Shown: positions 32,926-40,348 of the stretch, piece by piece
Numbering within the stretch: the first letter of the stretch is position 1
Layout: every line of letters begins with the position of its first letter
Origin: JANNOG01 sp050329415
GTDB lineage: Bacteria > Actinomycetota > Actinomycetes > Actinomycetales > JBBAYJ01
DNA: 51,161 nt
Reading direction: 5' to 3'
NCBI GenBank assembly: GCA_050329415.1
Contig: JBHJOS010000085.1
Coordinates: 1 to 51,161, forward strand
The notes under the pieces: generated by a model
Database searches by the model: none
What the model saw: only the letters and a program-made list of their open reading frames with translations
Told to the model about the DNA's origin: nothing
Position numbers and translations under genes: made by a program

Positions 32926-33746
32926 CCATGTCCGAGACCCCGCCCGGCGCTCCCGCCGAGAACACGCGCAGCATCGACCTCAGCGTCGAGGTCCCCGGCA
33001 CGCCAGAGGAGGTGTGGCGGGCCATCGCCACCGGACCGGGCATCTCGTCGTGGTACGTCCCGCACGTCGTGGAGGAGCGGTCCGGTGGAGCGGCGAGCGC
33101 CTCGTTCGGTCCCGGTCCCGAGATGCAGGTCCCCGGTCGAGTGGCCGCCTGGGAGCCGCCGCACCGGATCGTCTTCGACGGCGGGGAAGGAGTCCCCGGC
33201 CTGGCCTTCGAGTGGCTGGTGGCGGCCAAGGACGGCGGAACCTGCGTGGTCCGCCTCGTCAACACCGGATTCGGCGACGGGCAGGAGTGGGACGACCAGT
33301 ACGACGGCATGCGCGAGGGGTGGCAGCTGTTCCTGCTGAACCTCCGGCTGCACCTGGCGCACTTCGCGGGCCGGACGGCGACACCGGCGCTGCCGACGGC
33401 CGCCTGGCCGACCGAACCACACGAGGCGTGGCCCGCGCTGCTCCAGGCCCTGGGGCTGTCCGCGGCGCCCGCACCCGGGACCCGGGTCGTCCTCGACCCC
33501 GCGGACGGCCCGGACCCGGTGGGGACGCTGGCCGGGACGGTCGTCGACGTCGGGGACCGCCGACTCGCCCTGGTGCTGGACGAGCCGGCGCCCGGCACGG
33601 CCTTCATGGCGATCGAGGGCAAGACCGCGCCGAGCTCGGTGTCCGTGTGGTCCTACCTCTACGGCGACGAGCGCGACCGACTCGCCGCTGCCGTCAGCGC
33701 CTCCTGGCAGCGGTGGCTCGACACCGGTCATCGACGAACGAGCTAG
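32922..33746 (+). CDS. SRPBCC (AHSA1/START-like) domain protein
   Basis: A 274-residue protein whose first 150 residues form a ligand-binding Bet v1/START-like cup: SIDLSVEVPGTPEEVWRAIATGPGISSWYVP, then VAAWEPPHRIVF and TCVVRLVNTGFGDGQEWDDQYDGMREGW. These are the standard AHSA1 landmarks. The C-terminal 120 residues (after PTAAWPTEPHEAW) are an extra part of similar character (second beta-rich unit ending VSVWSYLYGDERD). It is translationally coupled to the ArsR-like regulator. The ligand is unknown; a second ATG at 32928 may be the real start. Confidence 0.85.
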   Translation: MTMSETPPGAPAENTRSIDLSVEVPGTPEEVWRAIATGPGISSWYVPHVVEERSGGAASASFGPGPEMQVPGRVAAWEPPHRIVFDGGEGVPGLAFEWLVAAKDGGTCVVRLVNTGFGDGQEWDDQYDGMREGWQLFLLNLRLHLAHFAGRTATPALPTAAWPTEPHEAWPALLQALGLSAAPAPGTRVVLDPADGPDPVGTLAGTVVDVGDRRLALVLDEPAPGTAFMAIEGKTAPSSVSVWSYLYGDERDRLAAAVSASWQRWLDTGHRRTS

Positions 33747-34030
33747 CAGGGCCGTCGTGCTCGGGTGAGGTCGACGATCGGACGTGCGTGCCCGTCGGGG
33801 CTGCTCACCGGGGCGCTGACCGCGATCGGATCGCGTGCGGCAGCACTGGCGTTCCTCTCCGGACTCATCCCTTCCCTCTGCTGCCCGGGCCGTCCCAGGA
33901 GGTGCGAGGCGACTGCCCGGAGAACGAGTGCGGGCTTCGGGGCAACCCCTCCGGGGGGTTGTGCGACTAGAGAGCTGAAAGCTCCGAAGCGGCCCGAACC
34001 GGGCCCTGGCCCATGAAGAGGGTGGTACCG
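33747..34030. other. Leader region upstream of the LuxR-type gene
   Basis: About 280 bases with no supported gene. It contains a strong hairpin (33943-33961) 70 bases before the LuxR-type start and a Gly/Arg-coding-like but stop-interrupted stretch. I see no match to a riboswitch that I can name. Confidence 0.45.
33943..33961 (+). terminator. Hairpin in the LuxR-type gene leader
   Basis: CAACCCC and GGGGTTG pair perfectly across a 5-base loop. Position suggests a terminator for the SRPBCC operon, or an attenuator in the leader of the next gene; no T-run follows. Confidence 0.4.
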
Positions 34031-34483
34031 ATGGTTCGTACGGACAGCCCCGTCCACGCGCCTCATTGCGACTCGTGCTCGCACGGGGCGGCGGGTGCAG
34101 CCGAACACCTCATCTCCGCGCTCGAGCGCCTCGTCGAGGGCACCGGGTGTCCGCTCACTCTTCACGTGATCCCCCATGACGTCGGCGGGAGCTCGCTGTT
34201 CGCGCTGTCCCTGGCCTCCCCGGCCGGTACCGCGCCGACTCCGGCGATCGCCACGGCGTCCGCCGTCGCCCCCGGGCAGGGCATCGCGCCGGCCCCCCTG
34301 ACCGTGCGCCAGCGGGAGATCCTGTCGATGGCTGCATCGGGTCTGACGAACGCGCAGATCGCCCGGCGGCTCCACGTCGCGATCTCGACGGTGGAGCGGC
34401 ACTGCACGATGGCCTACCGCGCCATGGGTGTTCGCAACCGGGCCGAGGCACTGGTCGCGTTCTACAACCCTGCTGCGGCCTGA
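34031..34483 (+). CDS. Small LuxR-type (GerE) DNA-binding protein with Cys/His-rich N-terminus
   Basis: A 150-residue protein. The C-terminal 60 residues are a LuxR/GerE helix-turn-helix: LTVRQREILSMAASGLTNAQIARRLHVAISTVERHCTMAYRAMGV. There is no receiver domain. The N-terminus has H9, H12-C13, C16 and H18, a spacing that could hold a metal ion, followed by an amphipathic helix (AEHLISALERLVEG). Start at 34031 is preferred over ATG 34013 because AGGGTGG stands five bases ahead of it. It converges on eccE. Target genes unknown; the cysteines hint at redox or metal sensing but this is not shown. Confidence 0.82.
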   Translation: MVRTDSPVHAPHCDSCSHGAAGAAEHLISALERLVEGTGCPLTLHVIPHDVGGSSLFALSLASPAGTAPTPAIATASAVAPGQGIAPAPLTVRQREILSMAASGLTNAQIARRLHVAISTVERHCTMAYRAMGVRNRAEALVAFYNPAAA

Positions 34484-34723
34484 CCCCCGTACGGCGACCT
34501 GCAGGACCCACGGGGCCACCCGCACTCCCTGCCGGGGCAAGGTCCACAGTCACCGACGTCGTCGCCCTGATCCGGCACCGCCTCCAGCACGGGCGGGGGT
34601 CTCATGTCCGGACTCCCCTGGCACTGGGCGATGTCGACGGCCCCGGCCGGGGTCTCCCGGCCGGTCCGGGACAAGGGAAGACCTGTCATGGCTCTCCTGG
34701 TCGCCGCGCGGATCCGGCTGGTG
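34484..34723. other. Space between convergent LuxR-type and eccE genes
   Basis: About 240 bases without a gene; short frames here lack ribosome-binding sites and known motifs. It contains a G+C-rich palindrome at 34639-34654. Confidence 0.45.
34639..34654. terminator. G+C-rich hairpin between convergent genes
   Basis: GGCCCC-GGCC-GGGGTC forms a 6-bp stem (one G-T pair) and may serve both the LuxR-type gene and eccE as terminator. No T-run. Confidence 0.35.
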
Positions 34724-36040
34724 TCAGCGGGTGGGGCGGTTGCCGAGGACCGACGTGCACAGCACGGCCGGGCCCTGGGAGCCCGCCAGCCGGTCGGTTC
34801 GCAGGTCTGCGGCGTGCAGCGCCCGGCGCAGCTGGGTGATCGCCGCCGACGCCGTCGGGCCCGAGCGACTGGAGACCCGGAGCACCAGGACGGGCCGATC
34901 GGACTCGCCGGCCTGGCGGTCCAGGCGCAGGGACCCGGTCAGCACGGTGTTCGGCGCGGCGGCGGCGCACGCGAAGGCGATGTCCAGGGCGTTGCGGGGA
35001 TCCCAGGAGCGCCGGGGCCGAGGGATGCACAGGCTGCGGTGGGTGCGGCCCTGGGCGACCCAGCGCGACCAGTTCTCGGACACGCCCGCCTGCCGTCGGT
35101 GCGAGGTCGCGGGTGGGTGCACGTCCAAGACCAGCTCCGTCGTCACGGCGAGCCCGTTCACCAGTTCGCCCGCGCCCAGGGGATCGATGGCCAGTCCGAG
35201 GTCGTGCCCGGCGTTGATGAGGTCACGGGCCTGGCTGCGCAACACACCGGGCAACCCTCGCACCGCATCCCCTGGTGCCGACCCGGGGACCGGTTCGACC
35301 CTGACGACGAGCCAGGCGCTCATCACGGCCTGCGGGCCGTCGTGCCCGGCAGCCCGAAACTGGAAGAGGAGGCTGGTCCGGACACCGGGGTGACGGCACG
35401 TCGGCAGCGACAGCGCCCTCGTCAGCCAGTCGACGTCGGCCTCCCGGTCGGACTCGCGGACCTCCATCGCGCACGACCACCCCGTGGCGTCCGTGACCAC
35501 GCCGAGCTCCGAGGACCGCGGCCCCGCGACCGACCCCGTCGCGACGGTGTCGGCCAGCACCGACAGGGAGTTCCCGTCGGCGCGCCCGCGGGTGAGGCGC
35601 GCGGCGTGCGCCCGGCGCCGGCGCCATGCGCGCCACGTCCGGTAGTGCTCCGGCAGGGACGCCCCCTGCACGCGGACGAGCCCGACCAGCGCCGGGAAGA
35701 AGGCCCAGGCCAGTACCAACTGCCACACCGGTCGACCAGTCCCGGCCAGGAAGCCGACCACGGGAGCGGTGACCACCTGGAGGACCAGCACCGCCGCGAT
35801 GCCGCGGGGCCGGGGGAGCAGCCCCCGGTGGACCCGCCGCTCAGGCCTCGGTGCTGTGGGCGCGGGCAACGCTGTCGACCCGTCGTCCGCGAGGTGGGCG
35901 ATCTCACCGTCCACGGCTCGAGAACCGCCGTCCCTCGAGTGAGGGCTGGCGGCGTCGTCGAGGAAGTGGGCCGGCCGGGCGATGTCCGACCAGTACTCGC
36001 CGGCTGAGCGAGCACCGTCGGTCAGTGTCGTCTCGGTCAT
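34724..36040 (-). CDS. eccE: Type VII secretion protein EccE-like
   Basis: A 438-residue membrane protein. After an 80-residue acidic N-terminus come two adjacent membrane spans (GIAAVLVLQVVTAPVVGFLAG and VWQLVLAWAFFPALVGLV), then a large soluble domain, the layout of EccE, a peripheral component of ESX secretion complexes. The segment ending in EVRESDREADVDWLTRAL and the C-terminal TGSLRLDRQAGESDRPVL fit the family in outline. Start at 36040 has AAGGGAG seven bases upstream; an earlier in-frame ATG gives a Cys/Pro-rich non-homologous leader. Divergent from eccD across 314 bases with a 21-bp palindrome. No eccB, eccC, mycP, or esx gene lies nearby. Confidence 0.75.
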   Translation of the reverse strand: MTETTLTDGARSAGEYWSDIARPAHFLDDAASPHSRDGGSRAVDGEIAHLADDGSTALPAPTAPRPERRVHRGLLPRPRGIAAVLVLQVVTAPVVGFLAGTGRPVWQLVLAWAFFPALVGLVRVQGASLPEHYRTWRAWRRRRAHAARLTRGRADGNSLSVLADTVATGSVAGPRSSELGVVTDATGWSCAMEVRESDREADVDWLTRALSLPTCRHPGVRTSLLFQFRAAGHDGPQAVMSAWLVVRVEPVPGSAPGDAVRGLPGVLRSQARDLINAGHDLGLAIDPLGAGELVNGLAVTTELVLDVHPPATSHRRQAGVSENWSRWVAQGRTHRSLCIPRPRRSWDPRNALDIAFACAAAAPNTVLTGSLRLDRQAGESDRPVLVLRVSSRSGPTASAAITQLRRALHAADLRTDRLAGSQGPAVLCTSVLGNRPTR

Positions 36041-36354
36041 GTCAGGACTCCCTTCGGGAGGGCATGGGCACGTGTGGAGCGGTCGTCGGCCCGGTCCCGG
36101 CGGTGGGTCGCCACTGGCGACCCAGTCCCTGGCGCACGATGCAGGGTCGTGACAGTCAGCGTGCTCACGTGGACCACCACGGCTGCGGCATCCCTTCGTC
36201 ACGCTCGTGACGGCCCGCGTCGAGCCGAGTGGACGGAGCAGCCCCGCTTCGCCGCCGGCACGCGACTGGCGGGGTCACGGCTACCCGCTGGGTCTGTTGC
36301 CCGGGCCCACCGGGTCGCCGTCAGAAACCCACCGCCGAGGAGGGCGAGAGTCGG
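36041..36354. other. Divergent eccE/eccD control region
   Basis: 314 bases. It contains a 21-bp near-perfect palindrome (36104-36124), a second inverted repeat CGTCACG-CT-CGTGACG (36197-36212), and the AGGAGGG ribosome-binding site of eccD (36338-36344). No gene is supported. Confidence 0.55.
36104..36124. promoter_or_regulatory. 21-bp palindrome, candidate operator
   Basis: Perfect 10-bp arms TGGGTCGCCA / TGGCGACCCA around a single central C, 64 bases ahead of eccE and 231 ahead of eccD. Its size and symmetry fit a dimeric repressor site rather than a terminator. Confidence 0.5.
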
Positions 36355-37725
36355 ATGCCAACCATGCTCGACGTGTGCCGAGTCACCGTCGTCACGCCCA
36401 CGAGGTGGGCCGTTGTCGCTCTTCCCGCGACCCAGCCACTGGCCGATCTCGTGCCCGCCCTCCTGGATCACCTCGGCGAGGACGAGCTGGCCGGGCGGCC
36501 GCTCGCCGTCCAGCTTCCGGGCGGCCCGCCGCTCGACCAGTCCCGGTCGCTGTCCAGCAACGGGGTTCTCGACGGCCAGACGCTCCACGTTCAACCGGGG
36601 GGCGACGACGACCTGCCGAAGATCGACTTCGACGACGCCGTGTCCGGCATCGCGGCCGGGGTGCACGAGCTGCCCACCCGGTGGTCGGTCACCGGAACCC
36701 GGGCGACGTTCCTGGGCCTTGCGGCTGTCCCCCTGGCGGTGGCGTGGGTCGTCATCGCCTTCGGCTCGCTGCCGGGCTGGGTGGCCGCCGGCGCCGCCTT
36801 CGCGCTCACCGTGCTGACGATCGTCGGTGCCGGGGTCTCGTCGCGGGCAAGGGGGGACGCGACGCTGTCCGTCCTGCTCGGGCTGGCGGCCGTCCCGTTC
36901 GCCGGCCTGGGCGGCGTCCTTCTCGTCGGCTGGGTGTCCGGGTCCACGCTCACGTCACCCGCGACCTGGCTGGCCGCGTCCGCACTGATCGTGGCCGTGG
37001 CGGCCACGGCCCAGAGCGTCAGCGCAACCCTGAACTCCGGCTTCGCGGGGATCTCCCTGGCCGCTGCCGTCGTCGCCGTCACCTCCGCCGGCGGGGTGCT
37101 GGCCGGCTGGTCGGCGGCCGAGACGCTCGCGGTGATGCTGGTTCTCGCCTGCCTCTCGGTGGACATGGTCGTCGGCCTCTCCTGCCGCCTGGCCGGCGTC
37201 GTTCTCCCCGACCTGCCGCGCACCACCGAGGAGCTGGCGGAGTTCGGCGACACCCTTCCGGCGGCCGAGGTCGTGGTCCGAGCGGCACGGGTGGACGCCT
37301 ACCTGGGTGGGCTCCTGTGGGGCCTTGCCGCAGTCGCCGGCCTGGCCGGGGTGTCGCTGCTCTTCGTGGGGCAGTGGGCGACCGTGCTCGCCCTCGTGGG
37401 GTCGGTGTCGATACTCCTGCGCACGCGGAGCTACGAGTCCGTCTCCCAGCGCCTGGCCCTGCTCGCGGGTGGCCAGGTCGCTCCGGTCGTCCTCGTCGTC
37501 CTGCTCACGACCGAGGCGACGGGTTCGACTCCGTTGGTCGTGCTGGCCGTGCTCGCCGCGGCGGCGGGCCTGTTCTCCGCACTGCGGATCGTCCTGCGGG
37601 GCCACCGTGTCCCCCCCCGGATCGGCCGTCTCGCCGAGATCGCCGAGATCACCGTCGCGGTCGGGCTCCTGCCGCTGCTCCTGGCGGTGTTCGACACCTA
37701 CTCCGTGGCCCGCAACCTGTTCTGA
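36355..37725 (+). CDS. eccD: Type VII secretion integral membrane protein EccD
   Basis: A 456-residue protein with the diagnostic EccD layout: an N-terminal ubiquitin-like domain of about 85 residues (CRVTVVTPTRWAVVALP ... LADLVPALLDHLG ... SLSSNGVLDGQTLHV) followed by about eleven membrane spans to the C-terminus. EccD forms the channel-side membrane part of ESX/type VII secretion. Start is preceded by AGGAGGG about ten bases upstream; a second ATG at 36364 is possible. Only eccD and eccE are present, back to back, so the rest of the system must be elsewhere in the genome if it is functional. Confidence 0.85.
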   Translation: MPTMLDVCRVTVVTPTRWAVVALPATQPLADLVPALLDHLGEDELAGRPLAVQLPGGPPLDQSRSLSSNGVLDGQTLHVQPGGDDDLPKIDFDDAVSGIAAGVHELPTRWSVTGTRATFLGLAAVPLAVAWVVIAFGSLPGWVAAGAAFALTVLTIVGAGVSSRARGDATLSVLLGLAAVPFAGLGGVLLVGWVSGSTLTSPATWLAASALIVAVAATAQSVSATLNSGFAGISLAAAVVAVTSAGGVLAGWSAAETLAVMLVLACLSVDMVVGLSCRLAGVVLPDLPRTTEELAEFGDTLPAAEVVVRAARVDAYLGGLLWGLAAVAGLAGVSLLFVGQWATVLALVGSVSILLRTRSYESVSQRLALLAGGQVAPVVLVVLLTTEATGSTPLVVLAVLAAAAGLFSALRIVLRGHRVPPRIGRLAEIAEITVAVGLLPLLLAVFDTYSVARNLF

Positions 37726-37729
37726 GGAG

Positions 37730-37864
37730 GTGCCGACCCGCAGCAGCGAGGAGCATGTCCGTGCCCTGAGCCTCCTCTCGCGGCGTCCGCAGACCGCAGC
37801 GGTCACCGGGCTCCTCGACGACTGGGCACCGCCCTCGTGGCCGACGTCGCTGCGGACGGGGTAG
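37730..37864 (+). CDS. Possible 44-residue ORF after eccD
   Basis: GTG directly after the eccD stop opens a short frame ending LLDDWAPPSWPTSLRTG. It has plausible codon character, but GGAGG overlaps its start instead of preceding it and no homologue is known to me. Kept only as a possibility. Confidence 0.2.
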   Translation: MPTRSSEEHVRALSLLSRRPQTAAVTGLLDDWAPPSWPTSLRTG

Positions 37865-38028
37865 CGAGGGTCCACGCGGCGGGCCCGCCGAGAGGGAAAC
37901 CCCTCACCGGATCGAGGGTTCCCCAGGAATCGCGCTGGCAACTGGGTGTCCACCATCGGTGACGACGAGGCGATGGCTGCCGGGAGTCGGGCAGCCGAGG
38001 CCACCGAGACCGAAGGGGTGCGAGTGTG
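37865..38028. other. Space before the sigma factor gene
   Basis: About 160 bases. AACCCCTC (37907) and GAGGGTT (37914-37920) form a short hairpin that may end the eccD transcript; AAGGGG about nine bases before ATG 38029 serves the next gene. No clear promoter box seen. Confidence 0.35.
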
Positions 38029-38793
38029 ATGAGCAGCTACGCCTGTCTCGAGGACAGTCACCTCATGGACCGGGTGCAGGGCGGCTGCAATGAAGCCTTC
38101 GCGGAACTGTATCGGCGCCACGAAAAGGCCGCGCGAAGGTACGCCAGGAAGCTCTGCACCGGTGTCGACGATGCGTCTGACGTCGTCTCGGACGTATTCA
38201 TGAAGCTGTTTCAGCTCCTCCGGGAGGGCCGCGGACCCTCGGGTGACTTCGCTCCGTATCTCACTCGCATGCTGCGCAACGCCTCCTACGACCGTGCCCG
38301 GTCCTCGCGGCGGCTGGTCGCCACCGACCGGATCGAAGACCTGGACTCCGTCTCCGAGTTCGACGACCCCGTGACCGCCGAACACGAGCAGCAGGCGGCG
38401 CTGCGGGCGTTGGAGTCCCTCCCCGCGCGCTGGCAGCGCGTGCTGTGGCTGACCTGTGTCGAGGAGCAGCCCTTGCCGGTCGTCGCGAGCGTGCTCGGCA
38501 TGCAGCCCAACGCCGTCACCTCGCTGGCGTACCGGGCACGCGCCGGCCTGCGGCGCGCGTACGTCCAGGTCCACGTCCCGCAGCTCGACCACCCGGCGTG
38601 CCGGGAGGCCGGCTCTGAGCTCGGCGGCTACGTGTGCGGCGGGGCCGGGATGGCGAGGAAGGCGCTCGTCGAGTGGCACATCGCCGCCTGCGCGGACTGC
38701 CGCCGCATCGTGAGCCATCTCCGCGAGGTGGCCGACGAACTCCCCAGGGCGTCCGTGGGGGTGGCCGCCCTGATGGGGCGGACGGCGGCCTGA
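38029..38793 (+). CDS. ECF-type sigma factor with C-terminal zinc-binding (ZAS-like) domain
   Basis: A 254-residue sigma-70 family protein. Region 2 covers about residues 15-90 (AFAELYRRHEKAARRYARKL ... DVVSDVFMKLFQLL), region 4 about 125-175 (ALESLPARWQRVLWLTCVEEQPLPVVASVLGMQPNAVTSLAYRARAGLRRAY). The C-terminal part has Cys191 and then H217xxxC221xxC224, the HxxxCxxC signature of zinc-containing anti-sigma factors, here on the same chain as the sigma factor. That would allow self-inhibition released by oxidation or a partner. No separate anti-sigma gene stands next to it. Start ATG 38029 is preferred over the adjacent GTG. Confidence 0.88.
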   Translation: MSSYACLEDSHLMDRVQGGCNEAFAELYRRHEKAARRYARKLCTGVDDASDVVSDVFMKLFQLLREGRGPSGDFAPYLTRMLRNASYDRARSSRRLVATDRIEDLDSVSEFDDPVTAEHEQQAALRALESLPARWQRVLWLTCVEEQPLPVVASVLGMQPNAVTSLAYRARAGLRRAYVQVHVPQLDHPACREAGSELGGYVCGGAGMARKALVEWHIAACADCRRIVSHLREVADELPRASVGVAALMGRTAA

Positions 38794-39411
38794 TCCATGA
38801 TCCGATCCCGTCAGGTCCGAGTCACCCGCCCGGATCCGGGTGGCGCTCCCAGGGCGGTGACGACGCCGGGTCTCTGCGAGGCGGCAACGTCCGCTACCGC
38901 CGCGATCAATAGGATCGTCGGGGTCGCCTACGACATGCTCTCGATGTCGCAGGCCAACTCGACGTTCCTACGATGTCGATGATGCTTTCACGAGTACCAT
39001 GGGGCATGGCCAGTGCCCTCGGATCTCGCCGACGACCGGGTGCTGTCGATCACGGTTCCGTCCCGAGCCACGAGCACCCGGCCGGCCCGGCGTCCGGAAT
39101 CTCCGTCAGGTCCGGTGTGCGCGCGGCGAAGAGATCGATTGCCTCGTGCAGGTACCCGTAGCCGGTGGCCTGGCCGACTCCGCCCTCTCGCGCGAGCAGG
39201 CACACCTCGGAGTCCTCGACGAGTCGGCGCAGCACCAGCACCGCCTGGGTCCGGCCCGTGCGGTGAGGATCCGGTCCTCCAAGGCTGTACGGACCCCGGG
39301 AGGTCTCCTGGCGGAAACCGAGGGGCAGTTCGCCGGCAGGCTGCGAGCCACTCGGGAGACGTCCGGCTCGTGCCTGACCGGCCGGGCCGGACGAGGGACG
39401 GGGGCCGCGTG
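38794..39411. other. Gap holding IS debris
   Basis: About 620 bases between sigma factor and the membrane-anchored protein. Most is accounted for by the transposase relic. The stretch around 38930-39000 is AT-richer. No intact gene. Confidence 0.5.
38928..39297 (-). pseudogene. Degraded IS5-like transposase fragment
   Basis: Read on the minus strand in three frames, pieces of one DDE transposase appear in order: TALEDRILTARA; then, one frame over, TGRTQAVLVLRRL, CLLAREGGVGQATGYGYLHEAIDLFAARTPDL (the HTH region); then DGTVIDSTR; then GTGHAPWYS-stop-KHHRHRRNVELACDI, which parallels the 'YSGKHKRHGMNVQ' stretch of intact IS5 relatives with TGA in place of a Gly codon. At least two frameshifts and one nonsense change show it is dead, and the N- and C-terminal ends of the element are missing. 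Terminal repeats are not visible. It fills most of the gap between the sigma factor and the next gene. Confidence 0.6.
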
Positions 39412-40320
39412 GTGAGACCTACGCCGGACTCGAAAGCGCGAGACGCCGACGTGGTGGCCGGACTCCTGAAGCAGCACCTGGCACGCTACGAAGCCGACAC
39501 GGTGCGCATCGTCCGTCGCGTTCAGGACGAGTTGGCCGCCGAGCGCGCACTGCGGTTGCGGGCTCGCCGGGTTCGAATCGCCTCCCGCCGCACCCTCGTT
39601 GCCGCTTTCGCAGCAGCGGGGGTGGCCGCGGTGATCGTCGTCGGAACCCCGGTCCTTCGACTCAACGACGGCGGGTCGATCTCGCCCGCCATCTCTCCGA
39701 CGCAGGCGCCCACGCCTTCCATCACGCGGTCGACCGGAGCCGATGAAGCGTCTGCGTCCGCGGCCCTGTCTGTGGTGTCGGCCCGACCGTCCAGCACGAC
39801 GGTGAGGATCTCCGGTTTCGAGGTCGACGACTTCGTCGTGGCGGGCGTCGACGAGACGGACGCCTTCGTCACGGCACGGCGGAACGTCACGACGCAGGTG
39901 CTGTCCTCCGGGGCTGTCGGCGACCCCGTGAGCGCGACCGAGGCGGGGCCGTTCACGATCACCTGGGACGGGGGCCAGGCGCCCTACGCATCGGGGACCA
40001 CGAGGGACTGGTTCGTCGTCCGGCCCACGCCCGGCGGACCTGACAGCGGCGCTGTCGTCCAGGCGGTCGGCGCCACGTCAGGGGCGGACATCGTCGTTCA
40101 CGTGGGCGTCGCGGGGCCGGCGGGCCGGATCGAGGCGCTCGTCGGCGACAACGTCCAGGCGAGGCAGGTGCTGCCCGGAGGTGGGTCCGACTTCGAGCTC
40201 TACACGGTCACCGTGACGATCAACGAGGCCGACGCCTCGGACGACGTCGTCGCGGTGCGGATCCTGGCCCCGGACGGTGGTGCTGTCGGGCTGGCTGCCG
40301 CCGAGGTCGACGGACCCTGA
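39412..40320 (+). CDS. Single-span membrane protein of unknown function
   Basis: A 302-residue protein I do not recognise. Residues 1-50: charged cytoplasmic helix (LKQHLARYEADTVRIVRRVQDELAAERALRLRARR). Residues about 53-72: one membrane span (TLVAAFAAAGVAAVIVVG). Residues about 75-110: Ser/Thr/Pro/Ala-rich linker. Residues about 115-302: a beta-rich extracytoplasmic domain (TTVRISGFEVDDFVVAGVDETDAF ... FTITWDGGQAPYASGTTRDWFVV ... VTVTINEADASDDVVAVRIL). The shape, short inner helix plus one span plus outer domain, is that of a transmembrane anti-sigma factor, and a sigma factor gene lies upstream beyond the transposase relic, but there is no ASD motif. Start GTG 39412 or 39409. Confidence 0.7.
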   Translation: MRPTPDSKARDADVVAGLLKQHLARYEADTVRIVRRVQDELAAERALRLRARRVRIASRRTLVAAFAAAGVAAVIVVGTPVLRLNDGGSISPAISPTQAPTPSITRSTGADEASASAALSVVSARPSSTTVRISGFEVDDFVVAGVDETDAFVTARRNVTTQVLSSGAVGDPVSATEAGPFTITWDGGQAPYASGTTRDWFVVRPTPGGPDSGAVVQAVGATSGADIVVHVGVAGPAGRIEALVGDNVQARQVLPGGGSDFELYTVTVTINEADASDDVVAVRILAPDGGAVGLAAAEVDGP

Positions 40321-40348
40321 CACCGACCCGCGAGTGCGCCGGGTCCGC

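Noticed and set aside
33747..34030. Known riboswitch class in the LuxR-type leader
   Set aside because: Apart from one hairpin I could not match the conserved bases of any class I know.
35149..36007. Long plus-strand frame over eccE
   Set aside because: Antisense of eccE with no domain or ribosome-binding site.
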